Source of the DNA: Bradyrhizobium sp. G127
GTDB lineage: Bacteria > Pseudomonadota > Alphaproteobacteria > Rhizobiales > Xanthobacteraceae
Direction: 5' to 3'
Assembly: GCF_021502575.1 (NCBI RefSeq)
Contig: NZ_JAKFGN010000001.1
Coordinates: 2,170,001-2,234,000 of the forward strand
DNA: 64,000 bases
In this document: positions 53,998-64,000 of the stretch, in pieces
Layout of the letters: every line of letters starts with the position of its first letter
How positions within the stretch are numbered: position 1 is the stretch's first letter
The notes under the pieces: model-generated
Databases searched by the model: none
What the model saw: only the letters and a program-made list of their open reading frames with translations
What the model was told of the DNA's origin: nothing
Made by a program: the position numbers and the translations under genes

Positions 53998-54559
53998 AAT
54001 CGCGGGTGTTGAAGCGTCCCGCTTCATCTGGAACTCCCGATTCAATTTTCAGACAGCCACTTCCATTCGCGCACGCGCCATCGTTCTCGCGCATCGCGCG
54101 AGTTGCGCTTGTAGTTTCCCCTCCCAACAATGAGGGGCATGGGGCGCCGCGAGGCGCACCTTGTCTTCGTTTCGCTTCCGGCATCCGCTTGCGAGGCGGT
54201 ATTTCTCCGGAAGCGCATCGCCTTGCGGCGCTCCATTGCGGCGATTTTGGGCGTGAGGACCGCACTTCCGGGTCAGGACGGGCGCGGCGCGCCTTGATCC
54301 GGCGGGATTTCTCCGCCTTCATCCTGTCCTCGTCCAGCCGCTGACGGCAGAGCCACGTAGTTGGCCCGGACGGTGACCCCAGCCTCCCGGGCATGTTGTG
54401 TGCGAGACACACGCGCAGGCGCCGCATCCTGCTCCGCTTGACGAACGCCCTCGAGAAGCGCCCCTCACGAACAGGACGGGTCCAACTTAAGCGCGGTTTG
54501 AAAGGCGGGGATTTGTATCCCCATCACGAAATGTTTCGGTACTCGCTCGATATTATTGC

Positions 54560-54677
54560 CGTCATTCCGGGGCGCGCGTCTTCGCGCGAACCCGGAATCC
54601 ACCGCTGCTGACAAAGCCATAACAAAGAGGACTGGATTCCGGGCCTGCGCGTGAAGAACGCGCATCTCGGAATGACG
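54560..54677. repeat. Composite palindromic repeat
   Basis: A unit that starts CGTCATTCCGGGGCGCGCG and ends CGCATCTCGGAATGACG, with internal CCCGGAATCCA and TGGATTCCGGG facing each other. Outer and inner pairs nest, so one long imperfect hairpin is possible. The CGTCATTCCGG ends are typical of a second interspersed family in these genomes. Confidence 0.7.
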
Positions 54678-54701
54678 AGTGCTTAAACGTGCATCGCAGG
54701 T

Positions 54702-54748
54702 GTCCCGGGCGCGATGCAGCGCGCAGCGCTGCCTCGCAGAACCGGGAC
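54702..54748. repeat. Palindromic repeat GTCCCGG...CCGGGAC
   Basis: GTCCCGG at 54702-54708 faces CCGGGAC at 54742-54748, with a GC-rich interior (GCGATGCAGCGCGCAGCGCT) that can fold. It resembles the next unit in opposite orientation. Confidence 0.6.
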
Positions 54749-54772
54749 CGTTACAGATCGGGATGCGTAACG

Positions 54773-54820
54773 GCCCCGGCTCAGCAGCGCACCACTTGCG
54801 TGATGCGCTGCGTCCGGGGC
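54773..54820. repeat. Palindromic repeat GCCCCGG...CCGGGGC
   Basis: GCCCCGG at 54773-54779 faces CCGGGGC at 54814-54820, with inner CAGCAGCGCA / TGCGCTGCG pairing. It lies 44 bases from the stop of the dehydrogenase gene and may serve as its terminator on the minus strand. Confidence 0.6.
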
Positions 54821-54863
54821 AGGGTTTTGTGCCGATTGCGCGATTCAATCGCCCGCACCGCAG

Positions 54864-57245
54864 TCACGCGGTGGCTGTCTTCGCCTTGCGGCCGTCCTGA
54901 ATCGCGCGCCAGACCTTCTCCGGCGTAAGCGGCATGTCGATGGTGGTGACGCCTTCATCCGACAACGCATCGAGCACCGCGTTGACCAGCGTCGCGAGGC
55001 TGCCGGCGCAGCCGGCTTCGCCGCAGCCCTTGGTGCCGAGCGGGTTCGAGGTTGCGGGCGAGGGATGGTTGCCGAGCGTCATCGACGGAACGTCGCCCGC
55101 GCGCGGCAGCGCGTAGTCCATGAACGATCCCGTCACCGGCTGGCCGTTGTCGTCGTAGGTCACGCATTCCATCAGCGCCTGGCCGATGCCCTGCGCGACA
55201 CCGCCATGAATCTGGCCGGCCACGATCATCGGATTAACCACGGTGCCGAAGTCGTTGACGCCGCTGTAGCGGACGATCTGCACAACGCCGGTGTCCGGAT
55301 CGATCTCGACCTCGGCGACATGGCAGCCGTTCGGGAAGGTCGAGGGAACGCCCTGCGCGGTGTGATCGACATCGAGCGACGACGGCGTGCCCTCCGGCAT
55401 CTTCGTATCCCGCAATCTGGCGGCCAGATCCATGATGCCGATGCCGCGGTCGGTGCCGGCGATGGTGAATTGCCCATTGGCGAATTCGATGTCGCCTTCG
55501 GCGGCTTCCAGCACCTGCGCCGCGGCTTGCTTGCCTTTCTCGATGACCAGCTTCGAGGCTTCGACAATGGCTGTGCCGCTTGCCATGATCGAGCGCGAAC
55601 CGCCGGTGCCGTTGCCGGTGTGAACGATGTCGCTGTCGCCCTGCGACAGCCTGATAGCGTCGAACGGCACGCCGAGCTGCGCCGCCAGCACCTGCGCGAA
55701 GGGTGTGGCGTGGCCCTGGCCGTAGTCGAGCGTGCCGGTGATGAGCCGCACCGTGCCGTCGGCCTCGAACACGATCTTGCCGAGTTCGGGATTGGGCGGC
55801 GCGGTGATTTCGAGATAGGAGCCGACGGCGATGCCGCGCAGCTTGCCGTGCTTGCGGCTTTCCTTCTTGCGCCTGGCGAAGCCTGCGAGATCGGCCTGTT
55901 CGATCGCCTTGCCGAAGACGGCGGGAAAGTCGCCGCTGTCGTAGGTGAGGCCGTTTGCTGCGGCGTAGGGGATTTGCGCGGGCTTGATGAAGTTGCGCTT
56001 GCGCAGTGTCAGGCGGTCGATACCCATTTCATCGGCGGCGCGATCGATCAGCCGCTCCATGAAGTAGTTGGCCTCGGGCCGCCCCGCGCCGCGATAGGCG
56101 CCCATCAGCGTGGTGTTGGTCAGCACGCATTTGATATCCACGCCGATCAGCGGCGTGCGATAGACGCTGTTGATGTTCTTGGCGATGTTGAGAGATAGCG
56201 GCAGCGGTGCGACGCCGGTGATATAGGCGCCGAGATTGCCATAGCCGCGCACGCGCACGCCGAGGAATGAGCCGTTCGCGTCAAGCGCGAGTTCGCAGTC
56301 CACGTCCTGCGCGCGGCCGTGGCTGTCGGACAGGAAACTCGTGGATCGCTCGTCGGTCCATTTCACGGGAAGGCCGAGTTCGCGGGCGGCATGCAGGATG
56401 CAGACGTATTCGGGATAACTGGTGTTCTTCATGCCGAACGACCCGCCGACATTGCGCGTCAGCAGATGAACTTTGTCGTTCGGCACGTTCATCGTTTTCG
56501 CCAGTGAGGTGCGGTTGCCAGCGACGCCCTGCGTCGGCACCTCGATGGTGAAGCGCTGCGTGGTCTTGTCGTAGCTCGCCAGTGCGGCGCGCGGCTCCAT
56601 CGCCACCACCGCAAGGCGGGTGTTGACGATGCCGAGGCGGGTAACGTGCGCGGCCTTTGCGAATGCGGCATCGAGCGCCGCATCGTCACCGGAATGATAG
56701 TCGAGCGCGACGTTGTTCGGGATGTGATCGTAAAGCTGCGGCGCGCCGGGTTTCGCTGCATCCTCGGCGCGGGTGACGGACGGCAGCGGGTCGATGTCCA
56801 CCACGACGGCTTCGCCGGCCTCGCGCGCCTGCGCCAACGTCCGCGCGACGACGAAGGCGACGGGATCGCCGACGAAGCGCACCTTGTCGGTCATCAGCGG
56901 CAGCCGGTCGGTCTGAAACAGCGGCGAGCCGTCGCGGTTCTTCATCGGCAGGCCGCAGGTGAAAGGATTGTAGCCGGCGCGCGCGAGGTCCTGTCCGGTC
57001 CAGACGCCGAGCACGCCCGTCATCGCGCGTGCGGCCTCGACGTCGATGTTTTTAATGACGCCGTGGGCGTGGCTGCTGCGGACGATCCAGGCATAGACCT
57101 GACCCGGAAGGCTGAGGTCATCGGTGTAGGTTCCCTTGCCCCGCACCAGCGTGTCGTCCTCCTTGCGGCGGACGGGCTGTCCAACCCCGAATTTTTGCAG
57201 TGCGACATCGTTTTCGGCCGAGAGGAGCGACGGGTGATCGAGCAT
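54864..57245 (-). CDS. Molybdopterin-binding subunit of xanthine dehydrogenase/aldehyde oxidase family (CoxL form II-like)
   Basis: Large catalytic subunit of a molybdenum hydroxylase, 793 residues. It starts with the a/b hammerhead domain (GVGQPVRRKEDDTLVRGKGTYTDD). The Moco-binding part has GGSFGMKNTSYPEYV, the active-site loop region GAYRGAGRPEANYFMERLID (form II-type AYRGAGR, not the AYxCSFR loop of CO dehydrogenase), and the catalytic glutamate region TKGCGEAGCAG. The ATG at 57245 is chosen on family length; the 57380 extension is unsupported. No small 2Fe-2S or FAD subunit gene lies beside it, so partners must be elsewhere. Substrate unknown. Confidence 0.9.
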   Translation of the reverse strand: MLDHPSLLSAENDVALQKFGVGQPVRRKEDDTLVRGKGTYTDDLSLPGQVYAWIVRSSHAHGVIKNIDVEAARAMTGVLGVWTGQDLARAGYNPFTCGLPMKNRDGSPLFQTDRLPLMTDKVRFVGDPVAFVVARTLAQAREAGEAVVVDIDPLPSVTRAEDAAKPGAPQLYDHIPNNVALDYHSGDDAALDAAFAKAAHVTRLGIVNTRLAVVAMEPRAALASYDKTTQRFTIEVPTQGVAGNRTSLAKTMNVPNDKVHLLTRNVGGSFGMKNTSYPEYVCILHAARELGLPVKWTDERSTSFLSDSHGRAQDVDCELALDANGSFLGVRVRGYGNLGAYITGVAPLPLSLNIAKNINSVYRTPLIGVDIKCVLTNTTLMGAYRGAGRPEANYFMERLIDRAADEMGIDRLTLRKRNFIKPAQIPYAAANGLTYDSGDFPAVFGKAIEQADLAGFARRKKESRKHGKLRGIAVGSYLEITAPPNPELGKIVFEADGTVRLITGTLDYGQGHATPFAQVLAAQLGVPFDAIRLSQGDSDIVHTGNGTGGSRSIMASGTAIVEASKLVIEKGKQAAAQVLEAAEGDIEFANGQFTIAGTDRGIGIMDLAARLRDTKMPEGTPSSLDVDHTAQGVPSTFPNGCHVAEVEIDPDTGVVQIVRYSGVNDFGTVVNPMIVAGQIHGGVAQGIGQALMECVTYDDNGQPVTGSFMDYALPRAGDVPSMTLGNHPSPATSNPLGTKGCGEAGCAGSLATLVNAVLDALSDEGVTTIDMPLTPEKVWRAIQDGRKAKTATA

Positions 57246-57451
57246 GAAAAATCCGCGGGAAATCGGGTTATGGCGGCGTAAAACCGCGCCGCGGCCTCGA
57301 ACAGGCCGGTCCGTCGAACTTAAGAGCTCGGAATCGGGGTCACAATGGGCGATTGGGTATGCTGCGGTTGCGCCCGGCACGTACGCTGTTAAACTTTATT
57401 TGAACAGGATTGCCGCGCCGCCGGAGATGGCGGCGGCAGAGATGGATTTAC

Positions 57452-58525
57452 ATGAACGAGGACGTGCGGCTGCACGGCGGCTCCGGGCCGCGTGTGAGCC
57501 CGTCAGGATCGGAAGCGAGGGAGGCGCTGAACGGTGACCACAGTCACGTTCACGGCATCGCTGCGGCCTATGCCGCGCTCGATCTCGGCACCAATAACTG
57601 CCGCCTGCTGATTGCGCGCGTCTCCAACGACGGTTTTCGCGTGATCGACTCGTTTTCGCGCATCATCCGGCTGGGCGAGGGCATCTCGACCACCGGCCGC
57701 ATCAGCGACGCGGCCATCTCACGCGCGGTCAGCGCCCTGGGCGTGTGCGGGGACAAGATCCGCGCCAAGGGCGCGAAGCGGCTGCGCACGATTGCGACCG
57801 AAGCCTGCCGCGCAGCCGACAACGCCGACGCCTTTCTCGATCTGATCGAGCGAGAGACCGGCATCAAGCTCGAAGTCATCGATCGCGAAACGGAATCGAC
57901 CCTGGCGGTGATCGGCTGCACGCCGCTGCTCGATCCGAGGGCCAAAGGCGCGATCCTGTTCGACATCGGCGGCGGCTCGACCGAAGTGGTGCGGATCGAA
58001 CGGCCGGCGGACAGCCCGCATGCGCCGCCGGTAAAGGGTCCATGGACCTCCCTGCCGCTCGGTGTCGTTACACTGGCGGAGAAGTTCGGCGGCACTCATG
58101 TGACGCGGGAATCCTACGGCGCGATGGTCGACGAAGTCGCAGGCCATCTCGCACCGTTCGCCGCCCGGCACGGCCACGAACTGTCCGACATGCATCTTTT
58201 GGGAACGTCGGGCACTGTGACCACGGTCGCAGGCATTCACCTCGGGCTTTCGCACTATGACCGGCGCAGGGTGGACGGCTTGTGGATGAGCGACGCCGAG
58301 ATGGACCGCGCCATCGCGCGGCTGCTCGACATGACCTATCAGGACCGCGCGCAGAATGCCTGCATCGGCACCGAGCGCGCCGATCTCGTGCTGGCCGGCT
58401 GCGCCATTCTGGATGCGATCCGCGCGGCGTTTCCGCTGCCAAGGCTGCGGGTTGCGGACCGCGGCCTGCGCGAAGGCATGCTGGTCGAGATGATGCGGGC
58501 CGACGGCGCGATCCAGGCCTCCTGA
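57452..58525 (+). CDS. Ppx/GppA family phosphatase
   Basis: Exopolyphosphatase/guanosine pentaphosphatase-type enzyme, 357 residues, of the ASKHA fold. The phosphate 1 motif is YAALDLGTNNCRLLIAR, the phosphate 2 motif AILFDIGGGSTEVVRIE, and the catalytic glutamate lies in ATEACRAADNADAF. It is shorter than full Ppx (about 500), lacking the C-terminal HD-like domain, as usual in Rhizobiales. The ATG at 57452 is used; the frame from 57410 is unsupported. It is followed by rlmE, a conserved pairing in this group, and divergent from the molybdenum enzyme. Confidence 0.9.
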   Translation: MNEDVRLHGGSGPRVSPSGSEAREALNGDHSHVHGIAAAYAALDLGTNNCRLLIARVSNDGFRVIDSFSRIIRLGEGISTTGRISDAAISRAVSALGVCGDKIRAKGAKRLRTIATEACRAADNADAFLDLIERETGIKLEVIDRETESTLAVIGCTPLLDPRAKGAILFDIGGGSTEVVRIERPADSPHAPPVKGPWTSLPLGVVTLAEKFGGTHVTRESYGAMVDEVAGHLAPFAARHGHELSDMHLLGTSGTVTTVAGIHLGLSHYDRRRVDGLWMSDAEMDRAIARLLDMTYQDRAQNACIGTERADLVLAGCAILDAIRAAFPLPRLRVADRGLREGMLVEMMRADGAIQAS

Positions 58526-58598
58526 GCCCCGATTCAGATGTCGTGACGGCGCGGTGAAAACGTCGTAAGGGGTGCGCTTGGCGCGCTTATTTTGATTT

Positions 58599-58648
58599 GG
58601 GCATGAGCCGTTCCGACAACCGGTTCCCACTTTTCGGGAATCATGCCC
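58599..58648. repeat. Interspersed palindrome between ppx-type gene and rlmE
   Basis: Arms GGGCATGA (58599-58606) and TCATGCCC (58641-58648) flank inner pairs TTCCGACAACCGG / TTTTCGGGAA. The GGAACCGG-type core with GGGCATGA ends is another palindrome commonly seen between genes of Bradyrhizobium relatives. It lies just 16 bases before the rlmE start, so it is in the rlmE leader if transcribed from upstream. Confidence 0.65.
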
Positions 58649-58664
58649 CTGGAAACCAGCTCTT

Positions 58665-59354
58665 ATGGCGAAAGACACCACCGGCCGGCTGCATGTAACC
58701 GTGAAGAGCGGCGGCAAGCGCAAGCTGTCGTCGAAACTCTGGCTGGAACGTCAGCTCAACGATCCTTACGTCATGCAGGCAAAGCGTGATGGCCTCCGCT
58801 CGCGGGCGGCCTACAAGCTGCGTGAAATCGACGACAAGCAGCATTTCCTCAAATCGGGTCAGGTGGTGGTCGATCTCGGTGCGGCTCCCGGCGGATGGAG
58901 CCAGATCGCCGCCAAGCGCGTCGGCTCGGTGGAAGGACGAGGCAAGGTCGTCGCTATCGATCTTCTCGAGATGCCGGAACTTCCGGGCGTCACCTTCGCG
59001 CAGATGGATTTTCTCGACGACAAGGCGCCGGACAAACTCCGCGCGATGATCGGCGGCGGCGCGGATGTTGTGATGTCGGACATGGCCGCCAACACCACCG
59101 GGCATCGCAAGACGGATCAATTGCGCATCATCGGTCTGGTGGAGAATGCTGCGGCCTTCGCCTGCGAAATCCTCAATCCGGGCGGCACGTTTCTGGCGAA
59201 GGTGTTCCAGAGCGGCGCGGAAGCGGATCTATTGGCGCAGCTCAAGCGCGACTTCACGACGGTGAAGCATGTGAAGCCCGCCGCCAGCCGGCAGGATTCA
59301 TCGGAGCGTTATGTGCTGGCGCTCGGATTTCGCGGCTCGAACGTTCCGCAATAG
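58665..59354 (+). CDS. rlmE: 23S rRNA (uridine-2'-O)-methyltransferase RlmE
   Basis: FtsJ-type methyltransferase, 229 residues, that modifies U2552 of 23S rRNA during late 50S assembly. Motif I is VVVDLGAAPGGWSQIAAKR. The K-D-K-E tetrad is suggested by SRAAYKLREID, VVMSDMAANTTG, and the later lysine and glutamate in FLAKVFQSGAEADLL and SSERYVLALGF. A basic N-terminal extension (KSGGKRKLSSKLWLERQ) is normal in Alphaproteobacteria. It follows the Ppx/GppA gene. Confidence 0.95.
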   Translation: MAKDTTGRLHVTVKSGGKRKLSSKLWLERQLNDPYVMQAKRDGLRSRAAYKLREIDDKQHFLKSGQVVVDLGAAPGGWSQIAAKRVGSVEGRGKVVAIDLLEMPELPGVTFAQMDFLDDKAPDKLRAMIGGGADVVMSDMAANTTGHRKTDQLRIIGLVENAAAFACEILNPGGTFLAKVFQSGAEADLLAQLKRDFTTVKHVKPAASRQDSSERYVLALGFRGSNVPQ

Positions 59355-59360
59355 GTTTGC

Positions 59361-60824
59361 TTATCCGAGCTTCTGGTCGCGCGCGTCCTGGGTGGATTCC
59401 GCCGCGGCGGCCTCCGGCGCCTTCGGGCCCTCCATGATCGCAACCTTGTGGCCGGAGATTTCGTTGCCGGCATCTTCGGGCAACTTCCAGAAGGAATAGG
59501 CCGAAGCTGCGGACAGGAGCGCGACGATCACGAAGGCCGGCCAGAAATCGTTCGCGCTGAGTTCGGTGGCATGGTTCACCGCCATCGTCGCTTCGACGGC
59601 GAATGCGCCGACTGCGACGCCGGCCGAGATCGCAAGCTGCTGATTGACGCTCATCAGCGTGGTGGCGCGGCTCATTTCGTCAGGCGTCACTTCGGCATAA
59701 GCCAGCGTGTTGATCGAGGTGAATTGCAGCGAGCGGAAGAAGCCGCCGACGATCAGGATGATCATGATCAGCAGGAGCGGCGTCGCAGGCGTAAACAGCG
59801 CGCAGGCCGCGAGGAAGAACGAACTCACCACCGCATTGATGACGGTGATCTTGCGGAAGCCGAAGGTGCGGATGATCCGTGCCGCCAGCGTCTTCATGCC
59901 GAGCGCGCCGAGGGCGGAGGCAAACGTCACCAGTCCGGACTTGAACGGTGAGAGGCCGAAACCGATCTGCATCAGCAGCGGCAGCAGGAACGGCAGCGCG
60001 CCGATGCCGAGGCGGTACAGGAAGCCGCCGGTCAGGCTGGCGCGCAGGGTCTGGTGTTCCATCAAGGTGAAGTCGAGCACCGGCGAGGCCGTGCGTTTGG
60101 CGTGACGCAGATACAGACCCATGCACAGTGCGCCGCCGACAATCAAACCGACCACGATGGGCCACGGCAGCAGCCCCAGCCCGGCCACCGAGAGACCGAA
60201 GGCGAGACCGGCGAGTCCCAGTCCCGCCAGCACGAGGCCAACGAGATCGAAGCGTTCCGGATTCTCGCTCTTGATCGGGTCGATATATCTCTGCGCCATC
60301 CAGATTCCGAGCAGGCCGATCGGAATGTTGATGAGGAAGATCCAGTGCCAGGAGAAATAGGTGGTGATGAAGCCGCCGAGCGGCGGACCGATCACCGGGC
60401 CGATCAGCGCCGGCACCGTGACCCACGCCATGGCGTTGACCAGCGCGCTCTTGTCGATGGAGCGCAGCAGCACCAGCCGACCGACCGGCGTCATCATCGC
60501 GCCGCCGACGCCCTGCAGCGTGCGCGCGATCACGAAGTCTGTCACCGAAGATGAGATCGCGCATCCGATCGAGCCGACCATGAACACGCCGATGGCGACG
60601 CTGAACACCGCCCGCGCACCGAAGCGGTCGGCGGTCCATCCGCTGGCCGGAATGAAAACCGCGAGCGACAGCAGATAGGACGTGATCGCGAGCTTCAGCG
60701 TCAGCGGGCTGGTGCCGAGGTCGGCGGCGATGGCGGGCAGGGATGTCGCAATGACCGTCGAGTCCATGTTCTCCATGAACAGGGCGCAGGCCACGATCAA
60801 CGGTATCAGACGTTCCTTCTGCAT
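59361..60824 (-). CDS. MFS drug transporter, DHA2 family (14 membrane segments)
   Basis: Proton-driven efflux pump of the EmrB/QacA type, 487 residues with about 14 hydrophobic segments. Motif A appears as GWTADRFGARAVF, and motif C-like GPVIGPPLGGFITTYFSWHWIFLINIPIG marks DHA2 members (partly shown). The ATG at 60824 gives MQKERLIPLIVACALFMENMDST, the classic DHA2 first segment with Asp-Ser-Thr; the upstream extension to 60872 is not supported. It is convergent with rlmE, 6 bases apart. No MFP (EmrA) or regulator gene is adjacent. The cargo is unknown. Confidence 0.9.
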   Translation of the reverse strand: MQKERLIPLIVACALFMENMDSTVIATSLPAIAADLGTSPLTLKLAITSYLLSLAVFIPASGWTADRFGARAVFSVAIGVFMVGSIGCAISSSVTDFVIARTLQGVGGAMMTPVGRLVLLRSIDKSALVNAMAWVTVPALIGPVIGPPLGGFITTYFSWHWIFLINIPIGLLGIWMAQRYIDPIKSENPERFDLVGLVLAGLGLAGLAFGLSVAGLGLLPWPIVVGLIVGGALCMGLYLRHAKRTASPVLDFTLMEHQTLRASLTGGFLYRLGIGALPFLLPLLMQIGFGLSPFKSGLVTFASALGALGMKTLAARIIRTFGFRKITVINAVVSSFFLAACALFTPATPLLLIMIILIVGGFFRSLQFTSINTLAYAEVTPDEMSRATTLMSVNQQLAISAGVAVGAFAVEATMAVNHATELSANDFWPAFVIVALLSAASAYSFWKLPEDAGNEISGHKVAIMEGPKAPEAAAAESTQDARDQKLG

Positions 60825-62654
<1,830 letters not shown>

Positions 62655-62828
62655 GCGCGGCCGTCCAATTTTAGCCTCAAGGACGGGCAAAAACGCGGTA
62701 TCGTTGAGCGGCCCTCATGCCGCGCGAACGCGTGCGGCGCTCATATTGCCGCGCGAATCTTCCCAAGTTCATTGCACCGGCAGCAAATCCGGCCGCGACG
62801 CTTCCAAACCTCAGAGAAGAAAAACATC

Positions 62829-63452
62829 ATGGTTGACTGGACAGACGACAGGATTGCCGCGCTTTCGGATCAGGACCTGAAAAATCTGCTGGCCAATGCC
62901 GAGCGGAAATCGGTCGCCGATATTTCCGAGAAGTGCAGGGCGGAGATGGAGAAGCGCAATGCGCTGAAGCCGCGCAAGGCGTCGAAGCCGCGTTCCGAAT
63001 TGAAAGAGTTCGAACATGAGGTGTCCGCGCAGCTTGCCGAGGTCGGCAAGGAGGTGGCCGCCAAATACGATCTGTCGGAAGAAACCGCGAAGGCGAAGTC
63101 CGAGGGCGTCAAGGGCTTCAAGGCGCACCGGCTGCTCGACTCGAAAGGCTATGCGAAGCTCGGCGGTATGCAGCGCGACGGTTCGGTCGCGATGGAGCGC
63201 TACATTTCCTATCGCCGCGGCGACAGCACGGTCTATCTCGGCGTGTTTCTGTTGAAGGACGCGCCGGCGGAAGACCACGAGTTTCATGTGATCGCGCCGA
63301 AGGCGTTTCTCGATGGCGGCAAGCCTGTCGCCGAAATTCGCCCGTCCGCGACGGACAAGCAGAAGCAGCCCGCTGACAGCGGCCTTTCCTTCAAGGATCT
63401 GCCGAGCGCGGCGGCAGCCTTCGACAGCGCGCTGGCGAAAATGACCGCCTGA
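62829..63452 (+). CDS. Conserved hypothetical protein with basic N-terminus
   Basis: Unrecognised protein of 207 residues. No signal peptide or membrane segment. Residues about 10-60 are helical and charged (LKNLLANAERKSVADISEKCRAE), 50-110 mostly Lys/Glu-rich helices, and 110-150 a probable beta region (VAMERYISYRRGDSTVYLGVF). This could suit a soluble scaffold or nucleic acid-binding protein, but nothing specific is visible. The ATG at 62829 is preferred over 62772. It lies alone between guaB and the reductase gene. Confidence 0.7.
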   Translation: MVDWTDDRIAALSDQDLKNLLANAERKSVADISEKCRAEMEKRNALKPRKASKPRSELKEFEHEVSAQLAEVGKEVAAKYDLSEETAKAKSEGVKGFKAHRLLDSKGYAKLGGMQRDGSVAMERYISYRRGDSTVYLGVFLLKDAPAEDHEFHVIAPKAFLDGGKPVAEIRPSATDKQKQPADSGLSFKDLPSAAAAFDSALAKMTA

Positions 63453-63599
63453 CGAGGCGGTGCTCGCCGGACTCAATTTGTTTTAAACGCTGGAAGCTTA
63501 GCATGGATGCCATGCCGCGACGGACCCGTCGCGCGCCATGGTCATGCGGCTCTCTCTCGGCTAAATACGCTCACGTCCATAAAAAGCCGAGGAAACCCA

Positions 63600-64000
63600 A
63601 TGTCACAGTCAGCCAAGCGTATCGTGCTCGCGTCCCGTCCTGTCGGCGAACCGAAGCCAAGCGATTTCCGTCTCGAAGATTATCCGGTCCCGACGCCGGG
63701 CGACGGGCAACTCCTGCTGCGCACCATCTGGCTGTCGCTCGATCCTTACATGCGCGGCCGCATGAGCGACGGTCCGTCCTATTCGGCGCCGGTGCCGATC
63801 GACGGCGTGATGGAAGGCGGCACCGTCGCCGAGGTCGTGGCGTCGAACAATCCGGGCTTCGCCAAGGGCGACATCGTGCTCGCGCATTCCGGCTGGCAGC
63901 AGTATGGGCTGTCGGACGGCAAGGGACTGCGCAAGGTTGACCCGAAGATCGCGCCGATCTCCACCGCAGTGGGCGTGCTCGGCATGCCGGGCATGACCGC
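63600..64000 (+). CDS. NADP-dependent MDR oxidoreductase, CurA-like (3' end outside window)
   Basis: First 133 residues of a zinc-independent medium-chain reductase in the leukotriene B4 12-hydroxydehydrogenase/CurA group. The start has gagga about 7 bases before the ATG at 63600. Residues 1-15 read MSQSAKRIVLASRPV. Family segments follow: LRTIWLSLDPYMRGRMSD, VMEGGTVAEVVASNNPGFAKGD, and TAVGVLGMPGMTA, the start of the substrate and cofactor domain. Such enzymes reduce alpha,beta-unsaturated carbonyls with NADPH. No stop codon is seen before the window ends. Confidence 0.88.
   Translation, partial: MSQSAKRIVLASRPVGEPKPSDFRLEDYPVPTPGDGQLLLRTIWLSLDPYMRGRMSDGPSYSAPVPIDGVMEGGTVAEVVASNNPGFAKGDIVLAHSGWQQYGLSDGKGLRKVDPKIAPISTAVGVLGMPGMT

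Larger units (their letters stand above)
53872..54863. other. Non-coding repeat-rich gap (992 bases)
   Basis: No supported gene. It contains four palindromic repeat units listed separately. The part between them (about 54005-54480) has several overlapping open frames on both strands with Arg/Ala-rich translations, no ribosome-binding sites and no recognised protein family. I read this as a patchwork of interspersed elements, not as genes. The longest frame, 148 codons on the minus strand at 53981-54427, overlaps a repeat arm. Confidence 0.6.

Noticed and set aside
53981-54427. 148-codon minus-strand frame in the repeat region
   Set aside because: Starts inside repeats, has no ribosome-binding site and an Arg/Ala-rich composition without domains.
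53872-54863. Insertion sequence remnant
   Set aside because: No transposase frame, no terminal inverted repeats with target duplication; only small palindromes are seen.

Overview
The window is GC-rich chromosomal DNA from an alphaproteobacterium. It most likely comes from the Bradyrhizobiaceae/Nitrobacteraceae group (Afipia, Bradyrhizobium, Nitrobacter, Rhodopseudomonas). The evidence is gene content (pqqABCDE, cyanase with its own ABC transporter, many acyl-CoA enzymes, an ATP-grasp/alpha-E/transglutaminase cassette) and the short interspersed palindromic repeats between genes. I assigned the lineage from memory of such genomes and could not run a search. I saw no tRNA, rRNA, CRISPR array, insertion sequence or phage gene; the window is almost fully coded and ends inside a gene on both sides.

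Layout. 1-6438: a branched-chain amino acid-type (HAAT) ABC transporter (LivG-, LivH-, LivM-like, binding protein, LivF-like) coupled to an acyl-CoA ligase, so its substrate is probably a carboxylic acid that is thioesterified on entry. 6513-7253: a lone SDR. 7513-10969: pqqA, a hairpin, then overlapping pqqB-C-D-E, followed by a prolyl aminopeptidase. Facing them are a small cytochrome c and a secreted glucose/sorbosone-type PQQ dehydrogenase, so cofactor synthesis and a likely user sit together. 14006-17814: threonate/tetronate catabolism (otnC divergent from ltnD-otnI-otnK). 17816-23565: a cyanate module (binding protein, permease, ATPase, cyanase). It has a textbook sigma-54 promoter and a divergently encoded PAS-containing sigma-54 activator, with three copies of TACGA-N4-TCGTA between them.

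23649-30413: three genes encoding transglutaminase plus DUF2126 amidoligase, circularly permuted ATP-grasp plus alpha-E, and a second transglutaminase. This is a predicted peptide-bond-forming and peptide-cleaving system of unknown product and the least understood locus here. 30436-36992: a secreted DUF4189 protein, a lysine-rich DUF6496 protein, a methyltransferase, an orphan hybrid histidine kinase, an enoyl reductase-like MDR protein and a divergent HxlR regulator.

37008-49387: acyl-chain metabolism. It holds a FabF paralogue, a thiolase, an enoyl-CoA hydratase with a divergent TetR regulator, the distal valine pathway (mmsA, acyl-CoA dehydrogenase, 3-hydroxyisobutyryl-CoA hydrolase, mmsB), then an acyl-CoA synthetase, a MaoC hydratase and an SDR. 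49393-53871: an HI0933-type flavoprotein, an ABC-F ATPase, a YaiI-family protein and a MaoC-like protein. 53872-54863: about 1 kb without a credible gene, filled with palindromic repeats. 54864-64000: an orphan molybdopterin-binding dehydrogenase subunit, a Ppx/GppA phosphatase, rlmE, a DHA2 efflux pump, guaB, an unknown protein and the start of a CurA-like reductase.

Start codons were moved from the longest possible ORF wherever a ribosome-binding site or family length favoured it. Reasons are given per gene.
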